A stretch of DNA of 64,000 bases from G963662655 sp963665015. Its GTDB lineage: Bacteria > Cloacimonadota > Cloacimonadia > Cloacimonadales > JAIOQZ01. Both the position numbers and the translations under genes were made by a program. The notes below the pieces were generated by a model, which was not told the origin of the DNA, made no database searches, and worked only from the letters and a program-made list of their open reading frames with translations. Within the stretch, counting starts at the first letter, position 1; every line of letters starts with the position of its first letter. The stretch covers positions 496,001 to 560,000 of the forward strand of contig CAXXSY010000003.1 of assembly GCA_963665015.2 (NCBI GenBank), in the 5' to 3' direction. Positions 39,230 to 47,781 of this stretch are shown here, piece by piece.

Positions 39230-39979
39230 TCAGAAAGCCCCGTTCGGATAATGTACTTTCATCAGATACAAACCCTGCGGCGGCGCGGTGGGAGTAAGTA
39301 ATTGATGGGATGTGCCGGATTCGAGCAGGTCGCGAATGAAGGTAGGCGGGAGGCCCTTGTGCGTGAGAGTGATGATGCAACCCACGATGCGGCGCACCAT
39401 GTTGTGCAGGAAACGGTCCGCGGAGAGGGAGAACACCCAGCCGCCGTCTTCTTCGTCGAAGTCGAGTCGGTTCATGTCGCAGACGGTGTTCGGGATGTCC
39501 GGATTGGGTTTGCAGAAGGCCTTGAAATCGTGTGATCCGAGGAAGTGGGGCAGGCATTCGGCGATCCGGTCTGGAAGGATTTTCTTGCGCGCGAAGGTTG
39601 AGCGGTAGAGCCGGTTGAAGGGCGTTCGCTCCTGCGCGATGTGGTACCGGTAGTCGCGCTGGTAGGCTTGATAGCGTGCGTGGAAGTCGTCCGCGACCGG
39701 GATCACGTCGAGGATACCGATGTCGTACGGAAGCAAGGTACGAAGCGCTAATCCAATCTGCTGCGGTGTCATGTTCAGGTCGAGGTCAAAGTGCGCCACC
39801 TGCCCGAGCGCGTGCACGCCGGAGTCGGTTCTGCCGGAACCCATGACCGTGATCGGCTTCTTCGCCATTTTCGAAAGCGCCGTCTCGAGGACGCCCTGCA
39901 CGGTGCGGGAATCGACCTGCACCTGCCAGCCTGTAAAGTCGGTGCCGTCGTAGGAAAGTTTGATCGCGTAACGTGGCAT
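39230..39979 (-). CDS. truA: tRNA pseudouridine(38-40) synthase TruA
   Basis: The product has 249 residues. The catalytic aspartate is in GSGRTDSGVHALGQ near residue 50. KLSYDGTDFTGWQVQ at the start, RDYRYHI near 107 and FLHNMVRRIVGCII near 190 are all TruA signatures. It modifies U38-U40 in the anticodon stem of many tRNAs. It starts at ATG 39979, one base after the mtaD stop, so the two are cotranscribed. Confidence 0.97.
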   Translation of the reverse strand: MPRYAIKLSYDGTDFTGWQVQVDSRTVQGVLETALSKMAKKPITVMGSGRTDSGVHALGQVAHFDLDLNMTPQQIGLALRTLLPYDIGILDVIPVADDFHARYQAYQRDYRYHIAQERTPFNRLYRSTFARKKILPDRIAECLPHFLGSHDFKAFCKPNPDIPNTVCDMNRLDFDEEDGGWVFSLSADRFLHNMVRRIVGCIITLTHKGLPPTFIRDLLESGTSHQLLTPTAPPQGLYLMKVHYPNGAF

Positions 39980-39980
39980 A

Positions 39981-41300
39981 TCAGATCGTCTCGAGGATTT
40001 TGGTGCGATACGAACGCGCGCGGTCGAGCAGTTCCATCTCGTCCAGCGTGGTCAGCTCGCGATCCAGCATGAGCGCTTTTCCGTTCACGAATACGTCGCT
40101 TATGTTGCCGCTGTTCATGTTATAGCAGAGGTGCGAATAGACGCTGAAGATGGGCTCGGTCTCGACGGTTCCGCCGTGCAGCACGATGAAGTCGGCGGCT
40201 TTACCGACCTCGAGCGAGCCGGTACGGTCGGCCATTCCGAGGATTTTCGCGCCTTCGATGGTTGCCATGCGTAGCGCGGTTTCTGCGGGCAGGAAGGTCG
40301 GGTCGTTGTTCACGGCTTTGTGGAGCTTGGCAGTGGTTCCCATCTCTTCGACGATGCTGAGGTTGTTGTTGCTGGCGACGCCGTCGGTGCCGAAGCAGAG
40401 CCGGACGTTGTTCGACCGATAGCCTTTGATGGGCGCGATTCCGGAGGCGAGTTTCAAATTGCTTTCGGTGCAGATCACGACGCCGGTTCCGTTCTTCGCC
40501 AGGATTTTCTGCTCTTCGTCATCGACCCACACGCCGTGCGCACAGATGAGGTTGTCGCCCAGAAATCCGATCTCGTCCAGGTAGCGGACGGGCGATTTGC
40601 CGTATTGTTCGATGGCGTCGTTGCGCTCCTTTGAGGTCTCGGCGAGGTGGATGAGGAGGTGCATATTGTTGTCGCGCGCTGCTTTGGCGGCCATGATCAG
40701 GTGTTCCCTGTTGCAGGCGTAGATGGAGTGCGGCGCGGGCATGAACCGGATCAGGTCGTTGTCCTTGAAGGCGTGATGCTGCTCGACGGCGTACTCGATC
40801 ATCTCTTCGGCGCGGGTGTAGTTCACCACAGGAAATTCGACGACGCCCTCGCCCAGCATGCCGCGGATGCCGGCTTTTGTCGCGGCTTTCGCGGTAGCGG
40901 CTTCCATGAAGTACATGTCGCAGAACGTGGTGACGCCGTTACGGATCATCTCGGCGACGCCGTGCAGGGAGGCGTGGTAGATAAACTCCTCGCAGAGGAA
41001 TTTGCCCTCGAGCGGCCAGATAAAGTTTTGCAGCCAGTCTTGCAGCGCCATATCGTCCGCGACGCCCTTGAAATAGCTCATGGCGATGTGCGTGTGGGCG
41101 TTGATCAGTCCGGGCAGGATGATCCTGCCTCTTGCGTCGTGGATGCTGTCGGCGGTGTATTGGATGGATAGCGCTTTTTCGTCGCCGATTGCGAGGATGT
41201 TGCCGTCGTGGATTGCGATAGCGCCGTTTTCGACGATTTGCATGGCATCGTTCATGGTGACGACGGTGCCGTTTTTCACGAGTAGATCGATTTTTTGCAT
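39981..41300 (-). CDS. mtaD: 5-methylthioadenosine/S-adenosylhomocysteine deaminase-type amidohydrolase
   Basis: The product has 439 residues from ATG 41300 behind CGGAGGTATTTTA. Metal ligands of the amidohydrolase superfamily are in place: GLINAHTHIAMSYFKGVADD near 60, LLIHLAETSKERND near 205, ICAHGVWVDDEE near 237 and FGTDGVASNNNLS near 305. The order and spacing match MtaD/SAH deaminases rather than guanine deaminase. The enzyme would convert methylthioadenosine or SAH to the inosine form, feeding methyl-group recycling, which suits the trans-sulfuration gene elsewhere in the window. The ssnA and atrazine-hydrolase branches are alternatives. Confidence 0.87.
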   Translation of the reverse strand: MQKIDLLVKNGTVVTMNDAMQIVENGAIAIHDGNILAIGDEKALSIQYTADSIHDARGRIILPGLINAHTHIAMSYFKGVADDMALQDWLQNFIWPLEGKFLCEEFIYHASLHGVAEMIRNGVTTFCDMYFMEAATAKAATKAGIRGMLGEGVVEFPVVNYTRAEEMIEYAVEQHHAFKDNDLIRFMPAPHSIYACNREHLIMAAKAARDNNMHLLIHLAETSKERNDAIEQYGKSPVRYLDEIGFLGDNLICAHGVWVDDEEQKILAKNGTGVVICTESNLKLASGIAPIKGYRSNNVRLCFGTDGVASNNNLSIVEEMGTTAKLHKAVNNDPTFLPAETALRMATIEGAKILGMADRTGSLEVGKAADFIVLHGGTVETEPIFSVYSHLCYNMNSGNISDVFVNGKALMLDRELTTLDEMELLDRARSYRTKILETI

Positions 41301-41581
41301 TAAAATACCTCCGAATCGCGTCAAGGCTGCGCGGATGGATCAGGCTGGCAATGTTTTTCCAACTCGGTTACAAATCGAGTGGATAACGAAGCGATGTCCT
41401 CAATGGTCCGCCAAGCTCCAGCTTGGCACTGTAATAACCAATCAGTGTGATCATGTCGAATACCCATATATGGCTGAAGTCGTGCGAAATTCATAACATC
41501 CTTTTGCCAAGCTGGAGCTTGGCGGACCATGAAGGATGTTATGAATCTCACTTACCAATGAATGTACATCAAAATTTTCCG
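41301..41581. repeat. Paired palindromic repeats, family G
   Basis: CCTCAATGGTCCGCCAAGCT...GGCA (41399-41428) is repeated inverted at 41505-41535, as GCCAAGCTGGAGCTTGGCGG followed by ACC. The right unit is itself enclosed by ATTCATAACATCCTT (41489-41503) and AAGGATGTTATGAAT (41532-41546), a perfect 15-bp inverted pair. No gene lies in this 281-bp gap. Confidence 0.75.
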
Positions 41582-43447
41582 CTATTTGCCGGATTCCTTG
41601 CGCTGCCTCTTGGCGAGCAGGATGGTCGAGCGCAGGTCTTCAGCGTCGCGGGCGTCCATCCACTGATCCATGAAGGTCTTCCCCTGCAACATCTGGGCAA
41701 TTGCCATCAGGGCGCGCAGGTGCAGGTCGCGCTGATCCATCGTGCCGAGAAGCACGAACACGGCGTGAACCGGCACTGATTCGTCGTCCCACCTTATGCC
41801 GTGCTTGTTGCGCACCAGCACCATGTCGAACCGGTCGGAGCCTTCGAGGATGATGTGCGGAACCGCCACGCCCGGGATGATGTTGGTGTTGGACATCACC
41901 TCGCGGTCGCAGAACATGCTGAATATCTGCTCCTGCGTAAGGTTCAGCCGCGGCGTGAGATCTTCGGCGATTTGATGGAAGAATCTCTCGCGGTCGATCG
42001 CCTCCGGTTGATCCACGATGTGGGCGTTCTGGATGAGCCGGTCGAATTCGTCTTCCTCGATGTTCTCGCGCTCCTTGAGGATACCCAGCAGCTCGTTTTC
42101 CAGCTTTTCGAAGTTGGTCTCGCTGATGATGATGCGGTTGAGGATGTTCATCGCCAGGCGGATGAGCGCGGAGTGGCGTTTCTCGAGTCCGGTGAAGAAC
42201 ACGCGGTACCAGATGTAGGCGAACACGATGAATCCGATGGTGATCAGGAGCGGTATCTTGCCCATCTGCGCGATGAGGATCGAGTAGGCGATGATGGCGA
42301 AAATCTGCATCCACGGGAAGAGCGGTGACTTGAAGGTGGGACGGTAGTTACGGATGCCGGCATAGCGTACCACGATCAACGAGAAATTCACCATGATGAA
42401 GAGCAGGATCATGAAGGTGGAAGCCACCTTGGCGAGCATCTCGACTTCCAGAAACACGACTACGAATATCATGAAAGAAGAAGTGACAAGGATAGAGAAC
42501 CACGGTGTCCCGAAACGTTTGCTGACATGCCCGAAGATTTTCGGTAGCAGGTAGTCACGACTCATTGCCATCGGCACGCGGGAGGCCGCAAGAATTCCGG
42601 CGTTCGCAGTCGTGATAAACGCCGCCATGGCCGCGACCGCCATCACGATCATACCCGGCGTTCCGGCAAATACTTTCGCGGCTGCGGATATCGGCGTGAG
42701 GGTTCCAGCCAGCTCTTTGTGGGGCAGAACGCCGATCGTTACCGCAACGACCAGTACGTATAAGATTGAGACAATCGTATAAGCCCATAGCATCGCTTTC
42801 GGTATCAAACGCCCGGCTTCTTTGCTTTCTTCCGCTACGCTGTCGATCTTGGTCAAACCCGCGTAGGATATAAAGACCAACCCGGTCGCCTCCAGGATCG
42901 GTATGTACTTCTTCACGTTGAACGGACGGAAAAACTCCGGTTTTGCACTCGGGTAGCCGAGAATGATATAGGCTGCCAGCGCGCTGAGCAGGAAGATCAC
43001 GAAGATTACCTGGAACTTGCCTGAGGTCTTTACGCTAACAAGATTCAGCAGTGCGAAAAAGACGCAGAACCCAACCGCGACAAGTTTGATGTTCGTGAAA
43101 TCAGGGAAAACAAGGATGGCAAAGGCTCCTATACCGATCAGAGCGAAGGAACTCTTCAGTGCGATGGAAAACCAGTTGGCAAAACCGGCAATGACTCCGG
43201 CGGGGGTTCCGAGAATGCGATCGACATAAAAATAATCACCGCCGCTGCGAGTCATCGCGGTCGCCAGTTCCGCCTTGGAAAGCACGCTCGGAAGCATCAG
43301 GATCGCCGCCAGGATGTAGGACAGAATGCTTGGCGGACCCGCTTCACGATACGCGATCGACGGCAGTACGAACAGCCCGGACGAGATCATCGCGCCGGCC
43401 GCGAGGCTGAACAGAGCGAAAAATCCGAGGTTTTTCGACAGTTTCAT
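41582..43447 (-). CDS. APC-superfamily amino acid permease fused to a PTS EIIA-like domain
   Basis: The product has 621 residues from ATG 43447 behind AAAGGATTGAGTG. Residues 1-440 form an APC permease of about 12 helices: NLGFFALFSLAAGAMISSGL at the start, and AGFANWFSIALKSSFALIG near 95. Residues 470-610 resemble a fructose/mannitol-type EIIA domain: IPGVAVPHIILEGSDRFDM has the expected phospho-acceptor-like histidine in PH, followed by VHAVFVLLGTMDQRDLHLRA. The fusion type is known for some amino acid permeases, where the EIIA-like part is thought to be regulatory. No PTS EI or HPr is visible here. The substrate is unknown. Confidence 0.85.
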   Translation of the reverse strand: MKLSKNLGFFALFSLAAGAMISSGLFVLPSIAYREAGPPSILSYILAAILMLPSVLSKAELATAMTRSGGDYFYVDRILGTPAGVIAGFANWFSIALKSSFALIGIGAFAILVFPDFTNIKLVAVGFCVFFALLNLVSVKTSGKFQVIFVIFLLSALAAYIILGYPSAKPEFFRPFNVKKYIPILEATGLVFISYAGLTKIDSVAEESKEAGRLIPKAMLWAYTIVSILYVLVVAVTIGVLPHKELAGTLTPISAAAKVFAGTPGMIVMAVAAMAAFITTANAGILAASRVPMAMSRDYLLPKIFGHVSKRFGTPWFSILVTSSFMIFVVVFLEVEMLAKVASTFMILLFIMVNFSLIVVRYAGIRNYRPTFKSPLFPWMQIFAIIAYSILIAQMGKIPLLITIGFIVFAYIWYRVFFTGLEKRHSALIRLAMNILNRIIISETNFEKLENELLGILKERENIEEDEFDRLIQNAHIVDQPEAIDRERFFHQIAEDLTPRLNLTQEQIFSMFCDREVMSNTNIIPGVAVPHIILEGSDRFDMVLVRNKHGIRWDDESVPVHAVFVLLGTMDQRDLHLRALMAIAQMLQGKTFMDQWMDARDAEDLRSTILLAKRQRKESGK

Positions 43448-43666
43448 CACTCAATCCTTTTTTATCTGGTTAACTCTTTCCATCACCCCATGTTTCAATC
43501 TGACCGGAAACCAACTTCCGAATGTCCGAGCGAAGCCGAAGTATTTGCTTGCAAATACCAGGTTAGCGAAGCGAGGTCTTCCGAATGTTGGTTTCACAAT
43601 CTTCACACGCAATCCAACATTCAGAAGAGTCTCATTTCATTCGACACATTCGGAAGTTGGATTGGT
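43448..43666. repeat. Family E repeats, copies 3 and 4
   Basis: CCAACTTCCGAATGTCCGAG to GAGGTCTTCCGAATGTTGG spans 43511-43592, with an inner GTATTTGCTTGCAAATAC hairpin. A second unit (CCAACATTCAGAAG to ACACATTCGGAAGTTGG, 43614-43660) follows in the opposite sense. The two together fill the spacer between two fusion-protein genes. Confidence 0.7.
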
Positions 43667-45124
43667 TCAGGCGTACGTCTCGGCATAGGCTTCCGAAACG
43701 TATTTGAATAATTCTTTCGCGAAGTCGGAGACCACCGTGATCTTGTCGAGTCCGATCGTCGCCATGTTCATGTACTGGAGCCTCAGTACGTCACACTCGA
43801 ACAGCTCCGGAATGACACCCGCGAAGAAGAATCCCAGCATCTCCAGCGAGGCGCAGAACTTCGCGGCGGCGGGGTGGTTCAGCGGGATATCGATATAGAC
43901 AGCCTCCATCCGCTGTTGCGACATCTCGTGCAGGTGGTGCCGGACAGCCGGGATCAGATCGTCGCCGTACTCCTCGACGCTGATGTAGCCGGTGGCGGCT
44001 TCGTGAATCATCTTCGTGGTCAGTGCGGAAAACTCCGGCAGCTCAAACGGCGTCTTTCCCGGATCGACCAGCTCGCGGTCGATCTCATTGTGGTCGTAGA
44101 TTCTGCGGATGATTCCGCGATGGTGCAGGGGCGGGTAGATCGTTTGCTTCGGGCTCTGGTGCAGCTTGAGATAGAACAGCACCGCCGATTGACGCTCCCT
44201 CGCCTCCTCGGCCTGTATCTTGCGAAAGTGCATGGACGGCGGCATCAGTCCGAGGATGATACCCGTCTCCTTCGCGCCGAGGGTGAGGTTACCTTTCTGC
44301 GTGAAGGGATGCACCGCGACCGCCTCGCTATAGATGCCGTACATGCCCGTCTCACGGGCGTGCTCGATCAGGGAATTCTTCATGTGCTTGAAAAGTCCGC
44401 GTCCACGATAGCGTGGATCGACCACCGCCATACCCGATTCTCCCACCTTCGCGTTCGCCCTGGGCAGGTTCAGCCCGAGGTGCCCCACCAGTTCGTCGTC
44501 CATACCGATGACCACCACCGAACGAAGCAGTCCCTGCTTCAGTAGGTCCTGGGTCTTTTCGGGGTAATAGACGAATCCCATGGCGTACGAATAGCCATAG
44601 GATCGATAGATGCACCGCGCGAGCGCTTCGGAGTCTTGTGGGCGGATCAGCCGGATCACGGTTTTCGTATCGGGTGGAACCATCGGTAAATCGGCGGGTT
44701 CTTGATCGAGGTAGTCCTCTGCCGTGGTGTGCGGAAGCAGCTTCACGAATTCGACGCGCTTTCCGTCGATTCCGAGGCTCAGGAACCGCACTTCATCGAC
44801 CAGCCCCTTCATCAGCTTGACGCCCAGGCCGCTCTCTTCGCGATCGAGCCGGTTGAAGTCGTAGGGCAATCCCCTGTCGGCGACAGCGACCTGGATCGCG
44901 CCCGGTTTACGCTCGACGATTACGTCGAAGAAGCCCTCCTCGTCCGGATCGAAAGCGTGCTCGATCACGTTGACCAGCGCTTCTTCGACCGCGATCTCCA
45001 TCCGGGTCGCATCCTTTTCTTCCAGCCCGTGTCGGACGACGGTGCTGTGGATGAAGGACAGGATGTCACGGATGAAGTCAAGCTGCGCCCGGCTCCTGAT
45101 GCTGGCGATAAAATCCGTTGCCAT
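43667..45124 (-). CDS. Fusion of an RsbW-like HATPase domain and a GNAT acetyltransferase
   Basis: The product has 485 residues. Residues 1-135 are an anti-sigma-factor kinase-type ATPase: MEIAVEEALVNVIEHAFDP carries the N-box (E-x-x-x-N), VAVADRGLPYDFNRLDRE is the D-x-G box, and GLGVKLMKGLVDEV is the glycine lid. Residues 155-485 contain a GNAT region with VVIGMDDELVGHLGLNLP and the acetyl-CoA loop DPRYRGRGLFKHMKNSLI, followed by a second, more diverged acyltransferase-like half. It suggests a switch protein that couples serine-kinase or anti-sigma signalling to acylation. No STAS partner or sigma gene lies adjacent. The boundaries are approximate. Confidence 0.82.
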   Translation of the reverse strand: MATDFIASIRSRAQLDFIRDILSFIHSTVVRHGLEEKDATRMEIAVEEALVNVIEHAFDPDEEGFFDVIVERKPGAIQVAVADRGLPYDFNRLDREESGLGVKLMKGLVDEVRFLSLGIDGKRVEFVKLLPHTTAEDYLDQEPADLPMVPPDTKTVIRLIRPQDSEALARCIYRSYGYSYAMGFVYYPEKTQDLLKQGLLRSVVVIGMDDELVGHLGLNLPRANAKVGESGMAVVDPRYRGRGLFKHMKNSLIEHARETGMYGIYSEAVAVHPFTQKGNLTLGAKETGIILGLMPPSMHFRKIQAEEARERQSAVLFYLKLHQSPKQTIYPPLHHRGIIRRIYDHNEIDRELVDPGKTPFELPEFSALTTKMIHEAATGYISVEEYGDDLIPAVRHHLHEMSQQRMEAVYIDIPLNHPAAAKFCASLEMLGFFFAGVIPELFECDVLRLQYMNMATIGLDKITVVSDFAKELFKYVSEAYAETYA

Positions 45125-45139
45125 CGTTCGATTTCCTTT

Positions 45140-45529
45140 CTATACTTCTCTGGTGTCGTTTCCGATGTACTCGGAGCTGTCGAATGCCAGGATCGGAACG
45201 AATACAAACCCAAGGAAGAGCATACCCAGCGCCCAGATTCCGGGCTTGCCGAATGCCTTGACGAAGTCGATCAGCAGGATGATGGAGAAGACAATGTTGA
45301 CGAAGGGTATCATGAGCAGGAAGAACCACCATAGCGGTCTTCCGCAAATCTGAATCATGACGATCGTGTTGTAAATCGGGATCAGTGCCGCCCAGCCCGG
45401 TCGCCCGGCCTTGACGAAAATCTTCCAGGTGCAAATGAGATAGAAAAGCACCACCGCGAGATCGATGATCAGGAACAAAATCATTGCTGTCGAATCATAT
45501 AAATCCATGAATCCAACGCTTTGTGACAT
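45140..45529 (-). CDS. DUF5684-like small integral membrane protein
   Basis: The product has 129 residues from ATG 45529 behind TGGAGGTCCC. Four hydrophobic helices are visible: MILFLIIDLAVVLFYLICTW, then IPIYNTIVMIQICG, then WWFFLLMIPFVNIVFSIILL, then LGMLFLGFVFVPILAF. KAGRPGWAALIPIYN and DFVKAFGKPGIWALG match the DUF5684 pattern as I remember it. No function is established for the family. It is 15 bp upstream of the HATPase-GNAT gene and 64 bp downstream of the MscS gene, so the three may share a transcript. Confidence 0.75.
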   Translation of the reverse strand: MSQSVGFMDLYDSTAMILFLIIDLAVVLFYLICTWKIFVKAGRPGWAALIPIYNTIVMIQICGRPLWWFFLLMIPFVNIVFSIILLIDFVKAFGKPGIWALGMLFLGFVFVPILAFDSSEYIGNDTREV

Positions 45530-45593
45530 GGGACCTCCAATCAGTAAATTTGTTCTATGACGGTTGGCGTCGTTGAAGTTGATAGCTATCCGA

Positions 45594-46412
45594 TTACGCC
45601 TTCTCTGTAATGATATGGACGTCGCGCTGCGGGAACGGGATGCCGATGCCATTCGCGTCGAACGCCTTCTTCACCTTCTCCTGTGTTTCGAAGAGGACAT
45701 CCCAGTAATCGGCGCCCTCGACATGCGGACGGATCGCGAGATTCACCGAACTGTCGGCGAGTTCCGCCACCACGACGGTGTAAGCCGGATCCTTCAGCAC
45801 GCGCGGATCGTTGTCCAGTATCTCTTTGACGATGCTTTTCGCCTTGTCGATGTCCGCGTTGTAAGCGATGCCGACGACCATATCGACGCGCCTGACGGGC
45901 GACGTGCTGAAATTGGTGATCGTGTCGCTGGTGATCTTCGAATTCGGGATGATGATGGTCTTCTTGTCCGGAGTCGATAGGGTGGTGACAAAAATCTGTA
46001 TCTCCTCGACCATACCTGTGACGCCGCCAATCTGTACCACGTCTCCCACCTCGAACGGACGGAACAACACCAGCATCACGCCGGACGCGAAATTGGACAG
46101 CGATCCCTGCAACGCCAGACCGACTGCCAGACCGGCCGCACCGAGGATCGCCACGAACGAGGTGGTCTGCACCTCGAGCTTGTTGATCGCGGCGACGATG
46201 GCGAACACCATGATTCCGATGAAGGTGAGGTTCCCGACGAAGACTGCCAGTGTCTTGCCGCCCTTCGATCTGGAGACGACTTTCTTCACGCTCCAGGTGA
46301 TGATCCCCGCCAGAATTCTACCGACAATCAGGATAATGAGGGCAGCCAGAACCTTCCAGCCATACTTCTCCACAAGACTGAAAAATGTGGTTTGAATGCT
46401 TTGAATATCCAT
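45594..46412 (-). CDS. mscS: Small-conductance mechanosensitive channel MscS
   Basis: The product has 272 residues, close to E. coli MscS. Three N-terminal helices are followed by the pore-lining TM3 with its glycine/alanine packing (GAAGLAVGLALQGSLSNFAS). Then come GVMLVLFRPFEVGDVVQIGG and IPNSKITSDTITNFS of the beta domain, all diagnostic. It opens under hypo-osmotic membrane tension and releases small solutes. The gene is the first of a minus-strand run and diverges from the ATPase/TOPRIM pair. Confidence 0.96.
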   Translation of the reverse strand: MDIQSIQTTFFSLVEKYGWKVLAALIILIVGRILAGIITWSVKKVVSRSKGGKTLAVFVGNLTFIGIMVFAIVAAINKLEVQTTSFVAILGAAGLAVGLALQGSLSNFASGVMLVLFRPFEVGDVVQIGGVTGMVEEIQIFVTTLSTPDKKTIIIPNSKITSDTITNFSTSPVRRVDMVVGIAYNADIDKAKSIVKEILDNDPRVLKDPAYTVVVAELADSSVNLAIRPHVEGADYWDVLFETQEKVKKAFDANGIGIPFPQRDVHIITEKA

Positions 46413-46596
46413 GCGTGTCTCCTTTTTTGAAAGTATGAACAGGGGGATTCGTTCGTCAATGAAAAAAGTGGTGCGGAGCGTCGATATTTCTTTCGTACTA
46501 CCGCCGCCGAAAAAAACCTTTACCGATTCGGATGATTTCTACAAATTATCAACGCACGATTACACGACATCGTGTGCTTGTTTACAGGAGGATAGA

Positions 46597-47781
46597 ATGC
46601 TGCGAGAAATCCGGATGCGGAATATACTGTCGTTTGGAGAGTCATCCAAGCCGATTGATTTACGACCGTTGAATGTGATCATTGGGCCGAACGGATCGGG
46701 GAAATCGAACTTACTGGAAGGCTTCGGACTTCTGAAGAATGCCCCCTTTCTGGTTAATAAGGATATACGAAAAGATGGCATCAAACAATGGTTGTGGAAA
46801 GGATCGGATAACACTCCCGTGGCAGAAATCGAAATCGTGTGGGAACCGAATGCAGGATCAAAATTACAATCACCACTTCGATATCGAATCTGTTTTACCG
46901 AATCTAGATATCGTTTCGAGATTGTGGATGAACTCATTGAAAATGCTGAAGCATATTCGGGACACAAGAAACCGTATTTCTATTATCGGTATGAAGACAA
47001 TCATCCGGTCATTAATATCATGAGCAAGGGTTATCCTGATGGACGAAAACGTAAGCTTCAAAGAGAAGATATCGATCCCGAAAAATCGATCCTTGCTCAA
47101 CGAAAAGACCCTGATCAGTTCCCTGAAATTACATTACTTGGAGAATATTTACAGAATTTCGGTATGTACCGTCATTGGACATTCGGAAGCCATTCACCGA
47201 TCCGGGATGCTCAAAGGATGGATCTACAGAGTAAATGGCTTGAAGAAAATGCCGCGAATCTAGCACTTGTTCTGAACAGACTAAAAAGTAATTTTTCATT
47301 GAAAAGCCAAATACAAACCATGCTTCATTCAATCTACGAACAAGCGATGGACTTCGACACCAGAATTATCGAAGGCACGGTTCAGGTCGTTATTCTGGAA
47401 ATGAATAAAACCATTCCTGCGTCCCGTCTTTCAGATGGCACGCTTCGTTATCTTTGCTTGCTGACAATTCTTCTCGATCCCACGCCGCCTCCGCTTATCT
47501 GTATCGATGAACCGGAATTGGGTCTCCATCCTGATATGATCAGCTCTGTTGCAGAGGCACTACGTATTGCCTCTGAACGAACTCAAATTATTGTCACAAC
47601 CCACTCTCCCCAGCTTGTAGATGAGTTTACGGATACACCAGAAGTGGTGATGGTTTGTGAGAACGGTGAGAATGGAACGATTATTGAACGACTTAATCCG
47701 GAAGAACTATCTCACTGGCTGGAAGATTACAGTTTGGGTAATCTCTGGATGACTGGTGGGATTGGTGGTACAAGATGGTAA
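46597..47781 (+). CDS. AAA15/21-type ATPase of a two-gene ATPase-nuclease module
   Basis: The product has 394 residues from ATG 46597 behind ACAGGAGGATAGA. It is an ABC/SMC-like ATPase without transmembrane parts. Walker A is GPNGSGKSN at 30-38, the signature-like SRLSDGTLRYL is at 276-286, Walker B is ICIDEPE at 301-307, and the switch histidine lies in TTHSPQL at 334-340. It ends LGNLWMTGGIGGTRW, typical of the AAA_21 group paired with DUF4276 proteins. The next gene overlaps it by seven bases. The pair is AT-rich relative to its neighbours mscS and gpsA. It resembles the ATPase halves of PARIS, AbiL and OLD-type defence systems; a defence role is inference. Confidence 0.85.
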   Translation: MLREIRMRNILSFGESSKPIDLRPLNVIIGPNGSGKSNLLEGFGLLKNAPFLVNKDIRKDGIKQWLWKGSDNTPVAEIEIVWEPNAGSKLQSPLRYRICFTESRYRFEIVDELIENAEAYSGHKKPYFYYRYEDNHPVINIMSKGYPDGRKRKLQREDIDPEKSILAQRKDPDQFPEITLLGEYLQNFGMYRHWTFGSHSPIRDAQRMDLQSKWLEENAANLALVLNRLKSNFSLKSQIQTMLHSIYEQAMDFDTRIIEGTVQVVILEMNKTIPASRLSDGTLRYLCLLTILLDPTPPPLICIDEPELGLHPDMISSVAEALRIASERTQIIVTTHSPQLVDEFTDTPEVVMVCENGENGTIIERLNPEELSHWLEDYSLGNLWMTGGIGGTRW

